From the NCBI GenBank assembly GCA_937983495.1, contig CALKAA010000517.1:1-10192 (forward strand): a stretch of 10,192 bases of DNA. Reading direction: 5' to 3'. Source of the stretch: an uncultured Gemmobacter sp. (GTDB lineage Bacteria; Pseudomonadota; Alphaproteobacteria; Rhodobacterales; Rhodobacteraceae). Within the stretch, counting starts at the first letter, position 1, and every line of letters starts with the position of its first letter. Positions 1 through 5,778 of this stretch are shown piece after piece. Position numbers and translations under genes: made by a program. Below the pieces are notes generated by a model. That model searched no databases. It saw only the letters and a list, made by a program, of their open reading frames with translations, and was not told the DNA's origin.

Positions 1-1066
1 CTCGGTCGAGGAGATCATCGAGGATGCCCGCAACGGGCGCATGTTCATTCTTGTCGATCACGAAGACCGTGAGAATGAAGGCGATCTGGTGATCCCGGCC
101 GAGAAATGCGATGCGGCGGCGGTGAATTTCATGGCGACCCATGGTCGCGGCCTGATCTGCCTGACGCTGACCGGCGAGCGGATCGACCAGTTGGGCCTGC
201 CGCTCATGGCCTCCAAGAACTCCTCGCGGCATGAAACGGCCTTCACCGTCTCGATCGAGGCGCGTGAGGGGGTGGAGACGGGCATTTCCGCCAAGGACCG
301 CGCCCGCACCATCGCCGTGGCGATTGATGGCAAGGCCGGCCCGCAGGATCTGGCGACGCCGGGGCATATCTTCCCGCTGCGCGCCCGCGATGGTGGCGTG
401 CTGGTGCGGGCGGGCCATACCGAGGCGGCGACGGATGTGGCCCGGCTGGCGGGGCTGAAACCGGCTGGCGTGATTTGCGAGATCATGAATGACGATGGCA
501 CCATGGCGCGGCTGCCCGATCTGGTGACCTTCGCGCAGAAGCACGGGCTGAAGATCGGCACCATCTCGGACCTGATCGCCTATCGCCGCCGCCATGACAA
601 TCTGGTCAAGGAACGCGCGGTGAAGCGGGTGACCTCGGTCCATGGCGGGGAGTGGATCATGCGCATCTTCTCGGATGTGGCGCAGGGGGCCGAGCATGTG
701 GTGCTGACCAAGGGCGACATCACGTCGGATGCGCCGGTGCTGGTGCGGATGCATGCGCTGGACCCCCTCGCAGATGTGCTGGGCATTGGCGATGCCGGGT
801 CAGCCGGGGAATTGCCGGGCGCGATGCGGGTGATTGCCGAAGCCGGGCGTGGCGTGATCGTGCTTTTGCGCGACACGGCGATGAAGCTGGCGGACGGGGC
901 CGAGGTCGCGCCGCAGACGCTGCGGCAATATGGCCTGGGCGCGCAGATCCTGGCTGCGCTTGGCCTGACCCGCCTCACGCTGGTCACCAACCATCAAGCG
1001 CCGAAAGTGGTGGGGCTGGAGGCCTATGGCCTGACCATCACCGGCACCAAAGCCATTGCGGAGTGA
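1..1066 (+). CDS. ribB: 3,4-dihydroxy-2-butanone 4-phosphate synthase with degenerate GTP cyclohydrolase II-like C-terminal domain (5' partial)
   Basis: RibB converts ribulose 5-phosphate to formate and the four-carbon phosphate that RibH condenses in riboflavin synthesis; it is cytosolic. The frame is open from the window edge (first full codon at base 2), and residues before the Met at 41 continue the usual RibB N-terminus, so the true start lies upstream. The acidic active-site stretch DHEDRENEGD lies just after base 53, and the catalytic HTEA motif has its His at 416-418, followed by CEIMNDDGTMAR. From about base 600 the protein aligns with GTP cyclohydrolase II, but the zinc loop has no cysteines: the region after VRMH (743-790) reads ALDPLADVLGIG where the family has a C-(10)-C-x-C pattern. 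The QEGRGIGL stretch is also lost, while the YGLGAQIL and GLEAYGL parts remain. This is the RibBX-type variant known in proteobacteria. Only the RibB activity is expected. It sits 6 bases before ribH. Confidence 0.95.
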   Translation, partial: SVEEIIEDARNGRMFILVDHEDRENEGDLVIPAEKCDAAAVNFMATHGRGLICLTLTGERIDQLGLPLMASKNSSRHETAFTVSIEAREGVETGISAKDRARTIAVAIDGKAGPQDLATPGHIFPLRARDGGVLVRAGHTEAATDVARLAGLKPAGVICEIMNDDGTMARLPDLVTFAQKHGLKIGTISDLIAYRRRHDNLVKERAVKRVTSVHGGEWIMRIFSDVAQGAEHVVLTKGDITSDAPVLVRMHALDPLADVLGIGDAGSAGELPGAMRVIAEAGRGVIVLLRDTAMKLADGAEVAPQTLRQYGLGAQILAALGLTRLTLVTNHQAPKVVGLEAYGLTITGTKAIAE

Positions 1067-1072
1067 CCCATC

Positions 1073-1591
1073 ATGGCAGCCAATGAACAGCATTACACCC
1101 TGCCGCTGCCGGATTTTGACAAGCCGGTGAAACTTCTGATCGTGGTGGCTCCCTATTACAAGGACATCACCGACCAGATGGTGACCGGCGCGCTTGGTGT
1201 GGCCAATGCCTGCGGGGCTGAGGCCGAGGTGATCGAGGTGCCTGGCGCGCTGGAAATTCCCACCGCCATTGCGATGGCCGAGCGCATGTCGAACTATGAC
1301 GGCTATGTGGCGCTTGGCTGCGTGATCCGGGGCGAGACCACGCATTATGACACGGTCTGCAACGATTCCAGCCGCGCGATCACGCTGCTGGGGCTGCAAG
1401 GGGCCTGCATCGGCAATGGCATCCTGACAGTGGAGAACCGTGCGCAGGCCGAGGCGCGTGCCGAAGTGGCGGGCCAGAACAAGGGCGGCGGCGCGGCGGC
1501 TGCGGCCTTGCATCTGGTCGCGCTTGGCCGCAAATGGGCGGGTGCCCGCAAGGGCATCGGTTTTCGCGTCGAGGAAGGAACACGGGCATGA
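1073..1591 (+). CDS. ribH: 6,7-dimethyl-8-ribityllumazine synthase
   Basis: Lumazine synthase joins the RibB product with 5-amino-6-ribitylamino-uracil to make 6,7-dimethyl-8-ribityllumazine, the penultimate step of riboflavin synthesis; family members form pentamers or 60-mer shells. The 172-residue protein has the family's usual length and motifs: VPGALEIP at about 56-63, GCVIRGETTHYD at 82-93 with the catalytic-type His91, GNGILTVEN at 114-122, and Arg129 in the phosphate-binding position. The substrate-stacking aromatic near the N-terminus is Tyr (APYYKDIT) rather than the Phe/Trp of many homologues, as is common in alphaproteobacterial versions. The gene starts 6 bases after the ribB stop and its TGA overlaps the nusB ATG, so the three genes are probably one transcript. 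Confidence 0.96.
   Translation: MAANEQHYTLPLPDFDKPVKLLIVVAPYYKDITDQMVTGALGVANACGAEAEVIEVPGALEIPTAIAMAERMSNYDGYVALGCVIRGETTHYDTVCNDSSRAITLLGLQGACIGNGILTVENRAQAEARAEVAGQNKGGGAAAAALHLVALGRKWAGARKGIGFRVEEGTRA
1571..1580 (+). promoter_or_regulatory. Ribosome binding site for nusB
   Basis: The purine run GAGGAAGGAA lies inside the end of ribH, 7 bases before the ATG at 1588. It decides in favour of 1588 over the in-frame start at 1534. The alternative ATG at 1606 would be 25 bases away. Confidence 0.6.
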
Positions 1592-1611
1592 GCCAAAACA
1601 CGGGCATGAGC
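1579..1611 (+). repeat. 15-bp direct repeat duplicating the nusB start codon
   Basis: The 15-mer AACACGGGCATGAGC occurs at 1579-1593 and again at 1597-1611, a period of 18 bases. Each copy contains ATGAGC in the nusB frame, so the duplication adds six codons to the NusB N-terminus and keeps the ribH stop in the first copy. Confidence 0.85.
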
Positions 1612-2073
1612 AAACCTGACAAGAAGCAGATGCGCTCGGCCGCGCGGTTCTTTGCGGTTCAGGCGCTGTTCCAGATGGAAAGCGCGGGTCAGACGGTGGA
1701 ACGCATCGTGCGTGAATTCGAGACCCATCGCTTTGGCGAGGTCTTCGAGGAAGGCTATGAGATGGCCGAGGGCGACGCGGTGCATTTCCGCGCGCTGGTC
1801 GACCATGCGGTGAACTGGCAGGCCAAGGTCGATCAGATGACCGACCGGGCACTGGTAGCCAAATGGCCGATCGACCGGATCGACCCGGTGCTGCGCGCGT
1901 TGTTCCGCGCGGCGGGGGCCGAGCTGGTGGCGATGGACACCCCGCCCAAGGTTGTGATCACCGAATTCGTCGATGTGGCCAAGGCGTTCTTCGACGCGGG
2001 CAAGGAACCGAAATTCGTCAATGCCGTGCTGGACCATATGGCCCGAGAGGCCAAGCCGCAGGCCTTTGCCTGA
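1588..2073 (+). CDS. nusB: Transcription antitermination factor NusB
   Basis: NusB pairs with NusE (ribosomal protein S10) and binds boxA RNA to support rRNA antitermination. The 161-residue all-helical protein shows NusB signatures: ARFFAVQALFQME near the N-terminus, DRIDPVLRALFRAAGAEL in the centre, and PPKVVITEFVDVAK followed by EPKFVNAVLDHMA near the C-terminus. I chose the ATG at 1588 because it overlaps the ribH stop (ATGA) and is preceded by a purine-rich GAGGAAGGAA at 1571-1580. A longer in-frame extension to 1534 would lie inside ribH and has no such site. A second ATG at 1606 lies in a duplicated copy of the start region and would remove six residues. Linkage of nusB to ribH is a widespread bacterial arrangement. 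Confidence 0.95.
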   Translation: MSQNTGMSKPDKKQMRSAARFFAVQALFQMESAGQTVERIVREFETHRFGEVFEEGYEMAEGDAVHFRALVDHAVNWQAKVDQMTDRALVAKWPIDRIDPVLRALFRAAGAELVAMDTPPKVVITEFVDVAKAFFDAGKEPKFVNAVLDHMAREAKPQAFA

Positions 2074-2083
2074 GGGTAGGGCA

Positions 2084-2111
2084 CCGATTTTTCGGCGAAA
2101 AATCGGATTTT
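2084..2111 (+). terminator. Hairpin with short T-run after nusB (probable intrinsic terminator)
   Basis: The arms CCGATTTTTC (2084-2093) and GAAAAATCGG (2097-2106) are perfectly complementary over 10 bp with a three-base loop, and ATTTT follows at 2107-2111. It begins 10 bases after the nusB stop, where a rib-nusB operon terminator would be expected. The stem is only 40% G+C and the T-run is short, so it could instead be a dispersed palindrome or an attenuating structure. Confidence 0.5.
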
Positions 2112-2181
2112 CCCACGCTGGGGCCAAGGATTTGGGGCAGAGATGCGTCTGATGATGAGTGCTATTGTGAGAGGACATGCC

Positions 2182-2574
2182 ATGAAGATGCGATTTGCCC
2201 TTGCGGCCTTGCCCCTGCTGCTGGCGGCCTGCCAGCCCGCGCCTGTGGTGCAACAGCCGGATCTGGCGCAGGAGTGGAAGCTGGTGGGCTTCAGCGCAGG
2301 GGCCTTGCCGCCGCGCGTGACCATGGACCTGCGCGAGCCGGGCCGCGCCGCCGGGCAGGGACCGTGCAATCGCTGGTTCGGCGAAGTGCAGGGCAGCTTT
2401 CCCGCGTTTCGCTTGCCGATGGTTGCCACGACGCAGATGGCCTGCCCCGATCTAGCGGCCGAGGGGCGGTTTCATGACGCGCTTGGCCGGGTGACGGCGG
2501 CAGAGCTGGTGGGGGACCAGTTGGTCCTGACCGGGCCGAAGGGGCTGCGGCTGACCTTCGCGCCGCAAGGCTGA
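2182..2574 (+). CDS. META domain (HslJ-like) lipoprotein
   Basis: This is a small predicted envelope lipoprotein of 130 residues. The N-terminus has a short charged stretch, a hydrophobic run and a lipobox LLAAC with the lipidated Cys at residue 17. There is no Asp at the +2 position, so outer-membrane sorting is likely. The rest matches the META/HslJ fold: an opening tryptophan (EWKLVGF, about 31-37), GPCNRWFG with Cys62-Asn63, and TTQMACPD with Cys88, which in this family follow a CN...TxMAC pattern. HslJ in E. coli is linked to heat shock and novobiocin resistance, but the biochemical role of the domain is not settled. I chose 2182 because GAGAGGA at 2169-2175 lies 6 bases upstream and the signal peptide then starts correctly; an upstream ATG at 2143 would put 13 extra residues before it. 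It is separated from nusB by a terminator-like hairpin and is convergent with the next gene. Confidence 0.85.
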   Translation: MKMRFALAALPLLLAACQPAPVVQQPDLAQEWKLVGFSAGALPPRVTMDLREPGRAAGQGPCNRWFGEVQGSFPAFRLPMVATTQMACPDLAAEGRFHDALGRVTAAELVGDQLVLTGPKGLRLTFAPQG

Positions 2575-2600
2575 CGGCTGAGGCTGGCGGCTGAGGCTGG
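2575..2600. repeat. Perfect tandem repeat, 2 x 13 bp
   Basis: CGGCTGAGGCTGG occurs at 2575-2587 and 2588-2600, filling most of the gap between the convergent stops of the META lipoprotein gene and the minus-strand gene ending at 2611. No stem with a T-run is visible here. Confidence 0.8.
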
Positions 2601-2610
2601 CGGGCGCGTC

Positions 2611-2997
2611 TCAGGCTGTCGGGGCTTCTCCGGAGCATTCCAGCGGGCCGGGTTCGGGGCGCAGCAGCACTTCGGGCTCGGTCGGGTCACCGTTGTATCG
2701 TGCCACCATGCCTTCGGCGTCTGGCGTGTAAAGCCAGCACCGATCCGGCAAGCCGTCACTATAGATGAAGCAGATCAGCGCGCCGCGCGGCTCCCATCGG
2801 CCTGACATGCAGCCCTCGGCATCGGCCCAGATCACCTTGCGGCCCGGCAGATAGCGTTCGGCCCCATAGCGATCACCATAGATGAAGTGGCCCATGATGC
2901 GGCCCTCGGTCAACGCCTCGAAACGGGCGGCGTCCAGAGGTTCGGCATCGCCGGGGCTGGCGGCGAGCAGCGTCAGAAGCAGTGCAACCCCTCGCAT
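2611..2997 (-). CDS. Predicted exported protein, four conserved cysteines, paralogue of its upstream neighbour
   Basis: Function unknown. The 128-residue product starts with a signal-peptide-like stretch (MRGVALLLTLLAASPGDAEP; probable cleavage after Ala18), so the mature protein is probably periplasmic. After it comes a compact domain with FEALTEG, ERYLPGRKVIWA (about 47-58), a G-x-C at 62-63, GRWEP, ICFIYSDG (75-82), a CW pair at 87-88 and Cys121. The same order and spacing occur in the neighbouring gene. The four cysteines at matching positions suggest one or two disulfides. The start at 2997 lies four bases after the upstream gene's stop, so the two are surely cotranscribed; no strong ribosome site is visible, consistent with translational coupling. 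A longer reading frame continues upstream to 3285, but it overlaps the neighbour and puts the signal peptide in the middle of the protein. Confidence 0.8.
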   Translation of the reverse strand: MRGVALLLTLLAASPGDAEPLDAARFEALTEGRIMGHFIYGDRYGAERYLPGRKVIWADAEGCMSGRWEPRGALICFIYSDGLPDRCWLYTPDAEGMVARYNGDPTEPEVLLRPEPGPLECSGEAPTA

Positions 2998-3001
2998 CGG
3001 A

Positions 3002-3394
3002 TTACACGCCCAGGTCGGGGCCGGCGCAGGCCATCGGCTCGGTGGTCTGACGGACTTCGGACAGTTCCGTGCCGGCCGGGTCGTCATTGAAACGGGCCCG
3101 CAGGCCGCCCGGCTCCTGCCAGAAGGCCCAGCATTGCGGCTGCGCCTGATCCTCATAGACAAAGCAGATCTGCTCATCCTGCGGATACCAGCGGCCAATC
3201 TTGCATTCATCCTGCGTGAAGGCCCAGCGGACACGGCGGCCCGGCAGATATTGCTCGGTGCCGAAAATCTCACCCGCCTGCGCATAGGTCATGGTCTTGC
3301 CAGTCGTGTAAGCCTCGAAGGCCTCGGCGGTCATGGGAGGGGTGTCGGCGAGCGCGGGGCCGGACATCAGCAGAAGCAGCAACAGGGAACGCAT
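3002..3394 (-). CDS. Predicted exported protein, four conserved cysteines, paralogue of its downstream neighbour
   Basis: Function unknown. The 130-residue product has a short, leucine-rich signal peptide (MRSLLLLLLMSGPALA, cleavage after Ala16). The mature domain contains FEAYTTGKTMTY, EQYLPGRRVRWAF (47-59), EC at 63-64, GRWYPQDEQ, ICFVYED (76-82), a CW pair at 88-89 and Cys123. These match its neighbour position for position (YLPGR, V-x-W-A, GRW-x-P, ICF-x-Y, CW), which marks a tandem gene duplication. I recall proteins with this pattern as common uncharacterised products in Rhodobacteraceae, but I cannot name a family with certainty. I chose the ATG at 3394 because it opens the signal peptide and has ACGAGG 5 bases upstream; a frame continuing to 3559 would run across a non-coding gap and into the next gene. 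Confidence 0.82.
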   Translation of the reverse strand: MRSLLLLLLMSGPALADTPPMTAEAFEAYTTGKTMTYAQAGEIFGTEQYLPGRRVRWAFTQDECKIGRWYPQDEQICFVYEDQAQPQCWAFWQEPGGLRARFNDDPAGTELSEVRQTTEPMACAGPDLGV

Positions 3395-3442
3395 CGGGGC
3401 CTCGTGAGCAGATTTGCGCCAGAGTGCCAGAGGTGACGACGG

Positions 3443-3462
3443 TTGACCAGATGATTGACCAG
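3443..3462. repeat. Short direct repeat upstream of the paralogue pair (possible operator)
   Basis: TTGACCAG occurs at 3443-3450 and 3455-3462, a 12-base period, about 50-70 bases upstream of the minus-strand start at 3394. On the coding strand it reads as two CTGGTCAA units. The spacing is close to one helical turn, which would suit a dimeric or tandem regulator. No known operator is claimed. Confidence 0.35.
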
Positions 3463-3484
3463 CCCCCCCATGGCAAGGGGCTGG
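3459..3484 (-). terminator. 8-bp GC-rich inverted repeat after the helical-repeat gene
   Basis: CCAGCCCC (3459-3466) and GGGGCTGG (3477-3484) form a perfect 8-bp stem with a 10-base loop, 10 bases past the minus-strand stop at 3495. No T-run follows on either strand, so it is a weak intrinsic terminator at best; it may stabilise the 3' end or mark a Rho-dependent end. Confidence 0.3.
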
Positions 3485-3494
3485 GTTGACGGGA

Positions 3495-4490
3495 TCAGGG
3501 TTTGTAGGCCGCAAGGAAGGCCTGCACATCGCCGCGCAGCGCTTGTGGCGCGTCATCATCCTGCGCGACGCGGTTCAGGTTGGCCAGCAACACACCGCGC
3601 GCAAGGGGGGAGAGTTTGTTCAGAACCGCCTTTCCTTGCATGGCCTTGTGCTCTGCACTGAGGTTATCACTGGCAATGACGGGCAGGATGTCGTGCAGGG
3701 CCGATGTCACCTCCTCGCGGATATCGGCGGTCGAATCCGAGGGGGGCGCAGGGCTCTCCGGGCTGTCGCCACAGCCGATATCCTTGGCAGCGCGGGACAG
3801 CACCTGTTTGCGGAAGGCGACCTGGCGGTTCAGCGCCGGATTTATGCCAAGCCCTCGGGCCGAGTCGTAATCGGCCAAGGCGCGGTTGATTTCTGCGCAA
3901 ATATCCAGATTGGGATATTTTGCAGGCTGCGCAATCGCATCCAGCGCCCGCTTGTCGCGTGCCAAGGCGCGACGGTAATAGAAATTGGCGTGATCGCTGC
4001 TGGCCTGTTCTTCGGCCAAATCCCGCAGCCCGCGGGTGGCCCAGGCGATGAGGGTGTCGGGGTCTGCCGTTTCTTCCCAATCCAAGAGGGCCGTCAGAAT
4101 GTGCGCGGCCGGGGCATAGGGATTGGCTTCGAGCCAATCGGTCAGCATCTTGACGGCTTCGGTCTTTTGTCCGTTGCTCCGCATGATGTCTGCCAGTTCT
4201 TGCAGCACCTTGTTGGTGTCGCCATCGAGTTTGTTTATATTTTTATAGCTTTCACCAAGTCGTATGGCTTCGTCTGCCAGGCCCAGACTGTTCAGCGCCT
4301 TCATGGTAAAGGAATAGCTGCGCCATCCCCAATGGGGTTTGCCGGTTTGGGTTTCTGAATCATAGCCGTTCAACTCAATCAGCAGCGGCAAGCGCGGATC
4401 ATTGATCTTGTCGGCATAGTTTATTGCGTGTGCCAGAAGATCAGCGTCGGGCTTCGGGCTGGTGTCTTGCCAGTTCGATTTTGTCGCCAT
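3495..4490 (-). CDS. Uncharacterised soluble helical-repeat-like protein (second gene of AT-rich cassette)
   Basis: I do not recognise a family. The 331-residue product has no signal peptide or membrane segment and looks cytosolic. Residues from about 60 to 200 read as short amphipathic helix pairs with TPR/SEL-like character, for example ALNSLGLADEAIRLGESY, LADIMRSNGQKTEAVKML and the WLEANPYAPAAHILTALLDW stretch, but I see no strict TPR consensus throughout. A Ser/Pro-rich linker (around DSPESPAPPSDST) separates it from a C-terminal helical segment of about 80 residues ending in FLAAYKP. I chose the ATG at 4490 because AAGAGG, overlapping the preceding gene's stop, lies 8 bases before it; a TTG two codons earlier would be only two bases from that site. 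It follows the coiled-coil gene by 12 bases and is probably cotranscribed. A 290-codon frame lies on the opposite strand but has no comparable start signal. Confidence 0.75.
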   Translation of the reverse strand: MATKSNWQDTSPKPDADLLAHAINYADKINDPRLPLLIELNGYDSETQTGKPHWGWRSYSFTMKALNSLGLADEAIRLGESYKNINKLDGDTNKVLQELADIMRSNGQKTEAVKMLTDWLEANPYAPAAHILTALLDWEETADPDTLIAWATRGLRDLAEEQASSDHANFYYRRALARDKRALDAIAQPAKYPNLDICAEINRALADYDSARGLGINPALNRQVAFRKQVLSRAAKDIGCGDSPESPAPPSDSTADIREEVTSALHDILPVIASDNLSAEHKAMQGKAVLNKLSPLARGVLLANLNRVAQDDDAPQALRGDVQAFLAAYKP

Positions 4491-4498
4491 GATCAATA

Positions 4499-4504
4499 CC
4501 TCTT
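4499..4504 (-). promoter_or_regulatory. Ribosome binding site for the helical-repeat gene
   Basis: AAGAGG on the minus strand overlaps the TAA stop of the upstream coiled-coil gene and sits 8 bases before the ATG at 4490. It fixes that start and implies that translation of the two genes is coupled. Confidence 0.55.
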
Positions 4505-5597
4505 ATGTGAAGACCGGTGCGCCGTTTTGCTGCTCCAGCCCAGCCAGACACACTTCCAGTGCCAGCCCTTCCTCATCATTGCGCCCGAGCACAGCCGAGA
4601 GATTGAACCAGTCGTCTTTCAGATCACCCGCAGGCCGCAATGTGCCGGTCTGGCTGCGGAACTGTTCCAACATGTCACGCACCATCAGGACCGCCTCGTC
4701 GCGTTTGCCTTCTGCGAAAAGTTCGCTGACTTCTTTGTGTACGCGACCAACCGAGGACAGTGGGCCACGTTTCGTTTTGGCGTAGCCAGCATTATCGGCA
4801 ATTGCACCGAAGCGGTCGTTGAGCGTTTCGGCAAGCGTGTTAGATTTCGAGACGCTTTCCTGAAGTTCAGACTTGTAACTCTGAATCGCATCATCCAGAC
4901 GGGACTTCTGGCTGTCAATCTCTGCACTGACTCGCGCACCAGTTTCACGTTCTAGATTTTTCTCAATCTCGGCTTTGGCCTTTTCCATAAACTTTTCAAC
5001 GTCATTGCGAAAGGCTGTGAAGGTGGCATTGGTTTCTGCCTTCAATTTTTCGCTATCTTTCTCAACACCTTCACGAAATGTGGTGAAGCTGTCAGTGTTG
5101 TCTTTTTTCAACCTATCACTGGACTCGCTAACAAGTTTTTTGAAATCTTTTATGTCATCTTCTGTGGCACTTTTGAAGTCATCAAACTTCTTTTCGAGCT
5201 TTTCAGTTAATTTCTCGATCGCCTCGTCATAGGCCTTAAGTCGGCGTTCGGCGACGATTGTAACGAGCCACAAAACTAAGCCAGTAAACAGGGGCCCCAT
5301 GACGGCGATGACGTTACGGGTTGCAGCTTCAATGGCACTGGTATCGACTTTTACAGTTGACCCTGCTGCAGAGTTTGCAACAAACCACCCCTTTTGAACC
5401 CAAGTGCTGCCAATGTCGGTAAACATTAGCAAAAACAATGCGAGATTCAGCCCAGTTACGATAAGTGCAAACCCAGTCCACAACGCACGTGCCGTCCACC
5501 TTCGGCCATCTGTCCATAACCACTTGCGTATGGCATATTCTACTTCTTGCCGAATGAGGTCGTGGCTTTCGGTCTGCTTATTCTGACCTTGTGTCAA
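4503..5597 (-). CDS. Uncharacterised membrane-anchored coiled-coil protein (first gene of AT-rich cassette)
   Basis: I do not recognise a family. The 364-residue product has an N-terminal charged/aromatic segment, TM1 at about 38-60, a loop of about 35 residues, TM2 at about 96-116, then a long Lys/Glu-rich coiled coil at about 117-265, with repeated LEKKFDDFKS, LKAETNATFTAFRNDVEKF and AEIEKNLERE-type segments. A C-terminal part from about 280 contains helical-hairpin-like sequence (EVSELFAEGKRDEAVLMVRDML). Arginines flanking the membrane segments suggest both termini are cytosolic. I chose the TTG at 5597 because GGAGG lies five bases before it; a TTG at 5609 would put that site inside the gene, and the first Met is far inside, in TM1. 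A hand count of 5101-5160 gives 19 G/C of 60, against 46 of 60 at 7801-7860, so the gene is probably acquired. Coiled-coil membrane proteins of this shape occur in envelope, signalling and defence loci, but nothing here decides which. Confidence 0.75.
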   Translation of the reverse strand: MTQGQNKQTESHDLIRQEVEYAIRKWLWTDGRRWTARALWTGFALIVTGLNLALFLLMFTDIGSTWVQKGWFVANSAAGSTVKVDTSAIEAATRNVIAVMGPLFTGLVLWLVTIVAERRLKAYDEAIEKLTEKLEKKFDDFKSATEDDIKDFKKLVSESSDRLKKDNTDSFTTFREGVEKDSEKLKAETNATFTAFRNDVEKFMEKAKAEIEKNLERETGARVSAEIDSQKSRLDDAIQSYKSELQESVSKSNTLAETLNDRFGAIADNAGYAKTKRGPLSSVGRVHKEVSELFAEGKRDEAVLMVRDMLEQFRSQTGTLRPAGDLKDDWFNLSAVLGRNDEEGLALEVCLAGLEQQNGAPVFT

Positions 5598-5602
5598 TTC
5601 AA

Positions 5603-5607
5603 CCTCC
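5603..5607 (-). promoter_or_regulatory. Shine-Dalgarno GGAGG for the coiled-coil gene
   Basis: A perfect GGAGG on the minus strand sits 5 bases before a TTG codon at 5597, and no ATG lies near it. This is the main reason to place the start at 5597. Confidence 0.6.
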
Positions 5608-5627
5608 AACTCGTGATGTAATATCTG

Positions 5628-5657
5628 ACGATAGCGGTGAGTTTTTCAGTTTGTCAA
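5628..5657 (-). promoter_or_regulatory. Sigma70-type promoter candidate for the coiled-coil cassette
   Basis: On the minus strand a perfect TTGACA (5657-5652) is followed after 18 bases by TATCGT (5633-5628), which keeps TAT and the final T of the -10 box. Transcription would start near 5620, leaving a leader of about 20 bases that contains the GGAGG site. Confidence 0.5.
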
Positions 5658-5702
5658 CCTTGGGCTGCTAAGTGATCTGCGCTCACACCCGGCTTGTCCC
5701 TT

Positions 5703-5731
5703 TTGACTCGTGGCGCTTTTCCGCCGATAGT
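5703..5731 (+). promoter_or_regulatory. Sigma70-type promoter candidate for the receiver-kinase operon
   Basis: TTGACT at 5703-5708 and GATAGT at 5726-5731 are separated by 17 bases; five of six and four of six positions match the consensus hexamers. Transcription would start near 5738, about 40 bases before the TTG start at 5779. Confidence 0.4.
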
Positions 5732-5766
5732 CAGGGCAAGGGCAGCCGCAAGGCTGGACGGGGGAC

Positions 5767-5771
5767 GGAGG
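5767..5771 (+). promoter_or_regulatory. Shine-Dalgarno GGAGG for the response regulator
   Basis: GGAGG within the purine run GGAGGAAGG lies 7 bases before the TTG at 5779 and 22 bases before the in-frame ATG at 5794. It supports the TTG start. Confidence 0.55.
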
Positions 5772-5778
5772 AAGGCTC

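Noticed and set aside
800..1852. 350-codon open frame on the minus strand across ribB, ribH and nusB
   Set aside because: It spans three well-recognised plus-strand genes and its product is rich in Arg, Pro, His and Gly with no recognisable motif, as expected for antisense frames in GC-rich coding DNA.
3486..4358. 290-codon plus-strand frame opposite the helical-repeat gene
   Set aside because: No ribosome site at its start and no recognisable motif. The minus-strand frame is longer, has a well-spaced AAGAGG and fits the operon with the coiled-coil gene.
4428..4955. 175-codon plus-strand frame opposite the coiled-coil gene
   Set aside because: It covers only part of a clearly structured membrane/coiled-coil protein on the other strand and starts inside the neighbouring gene.
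3495..5610. The AT-rich cassette as an intact mobile element
   Set aside because: I found no integrase, transposase, terminal inverted repeats or flanking direct repeats, so only foreign composition is supported.
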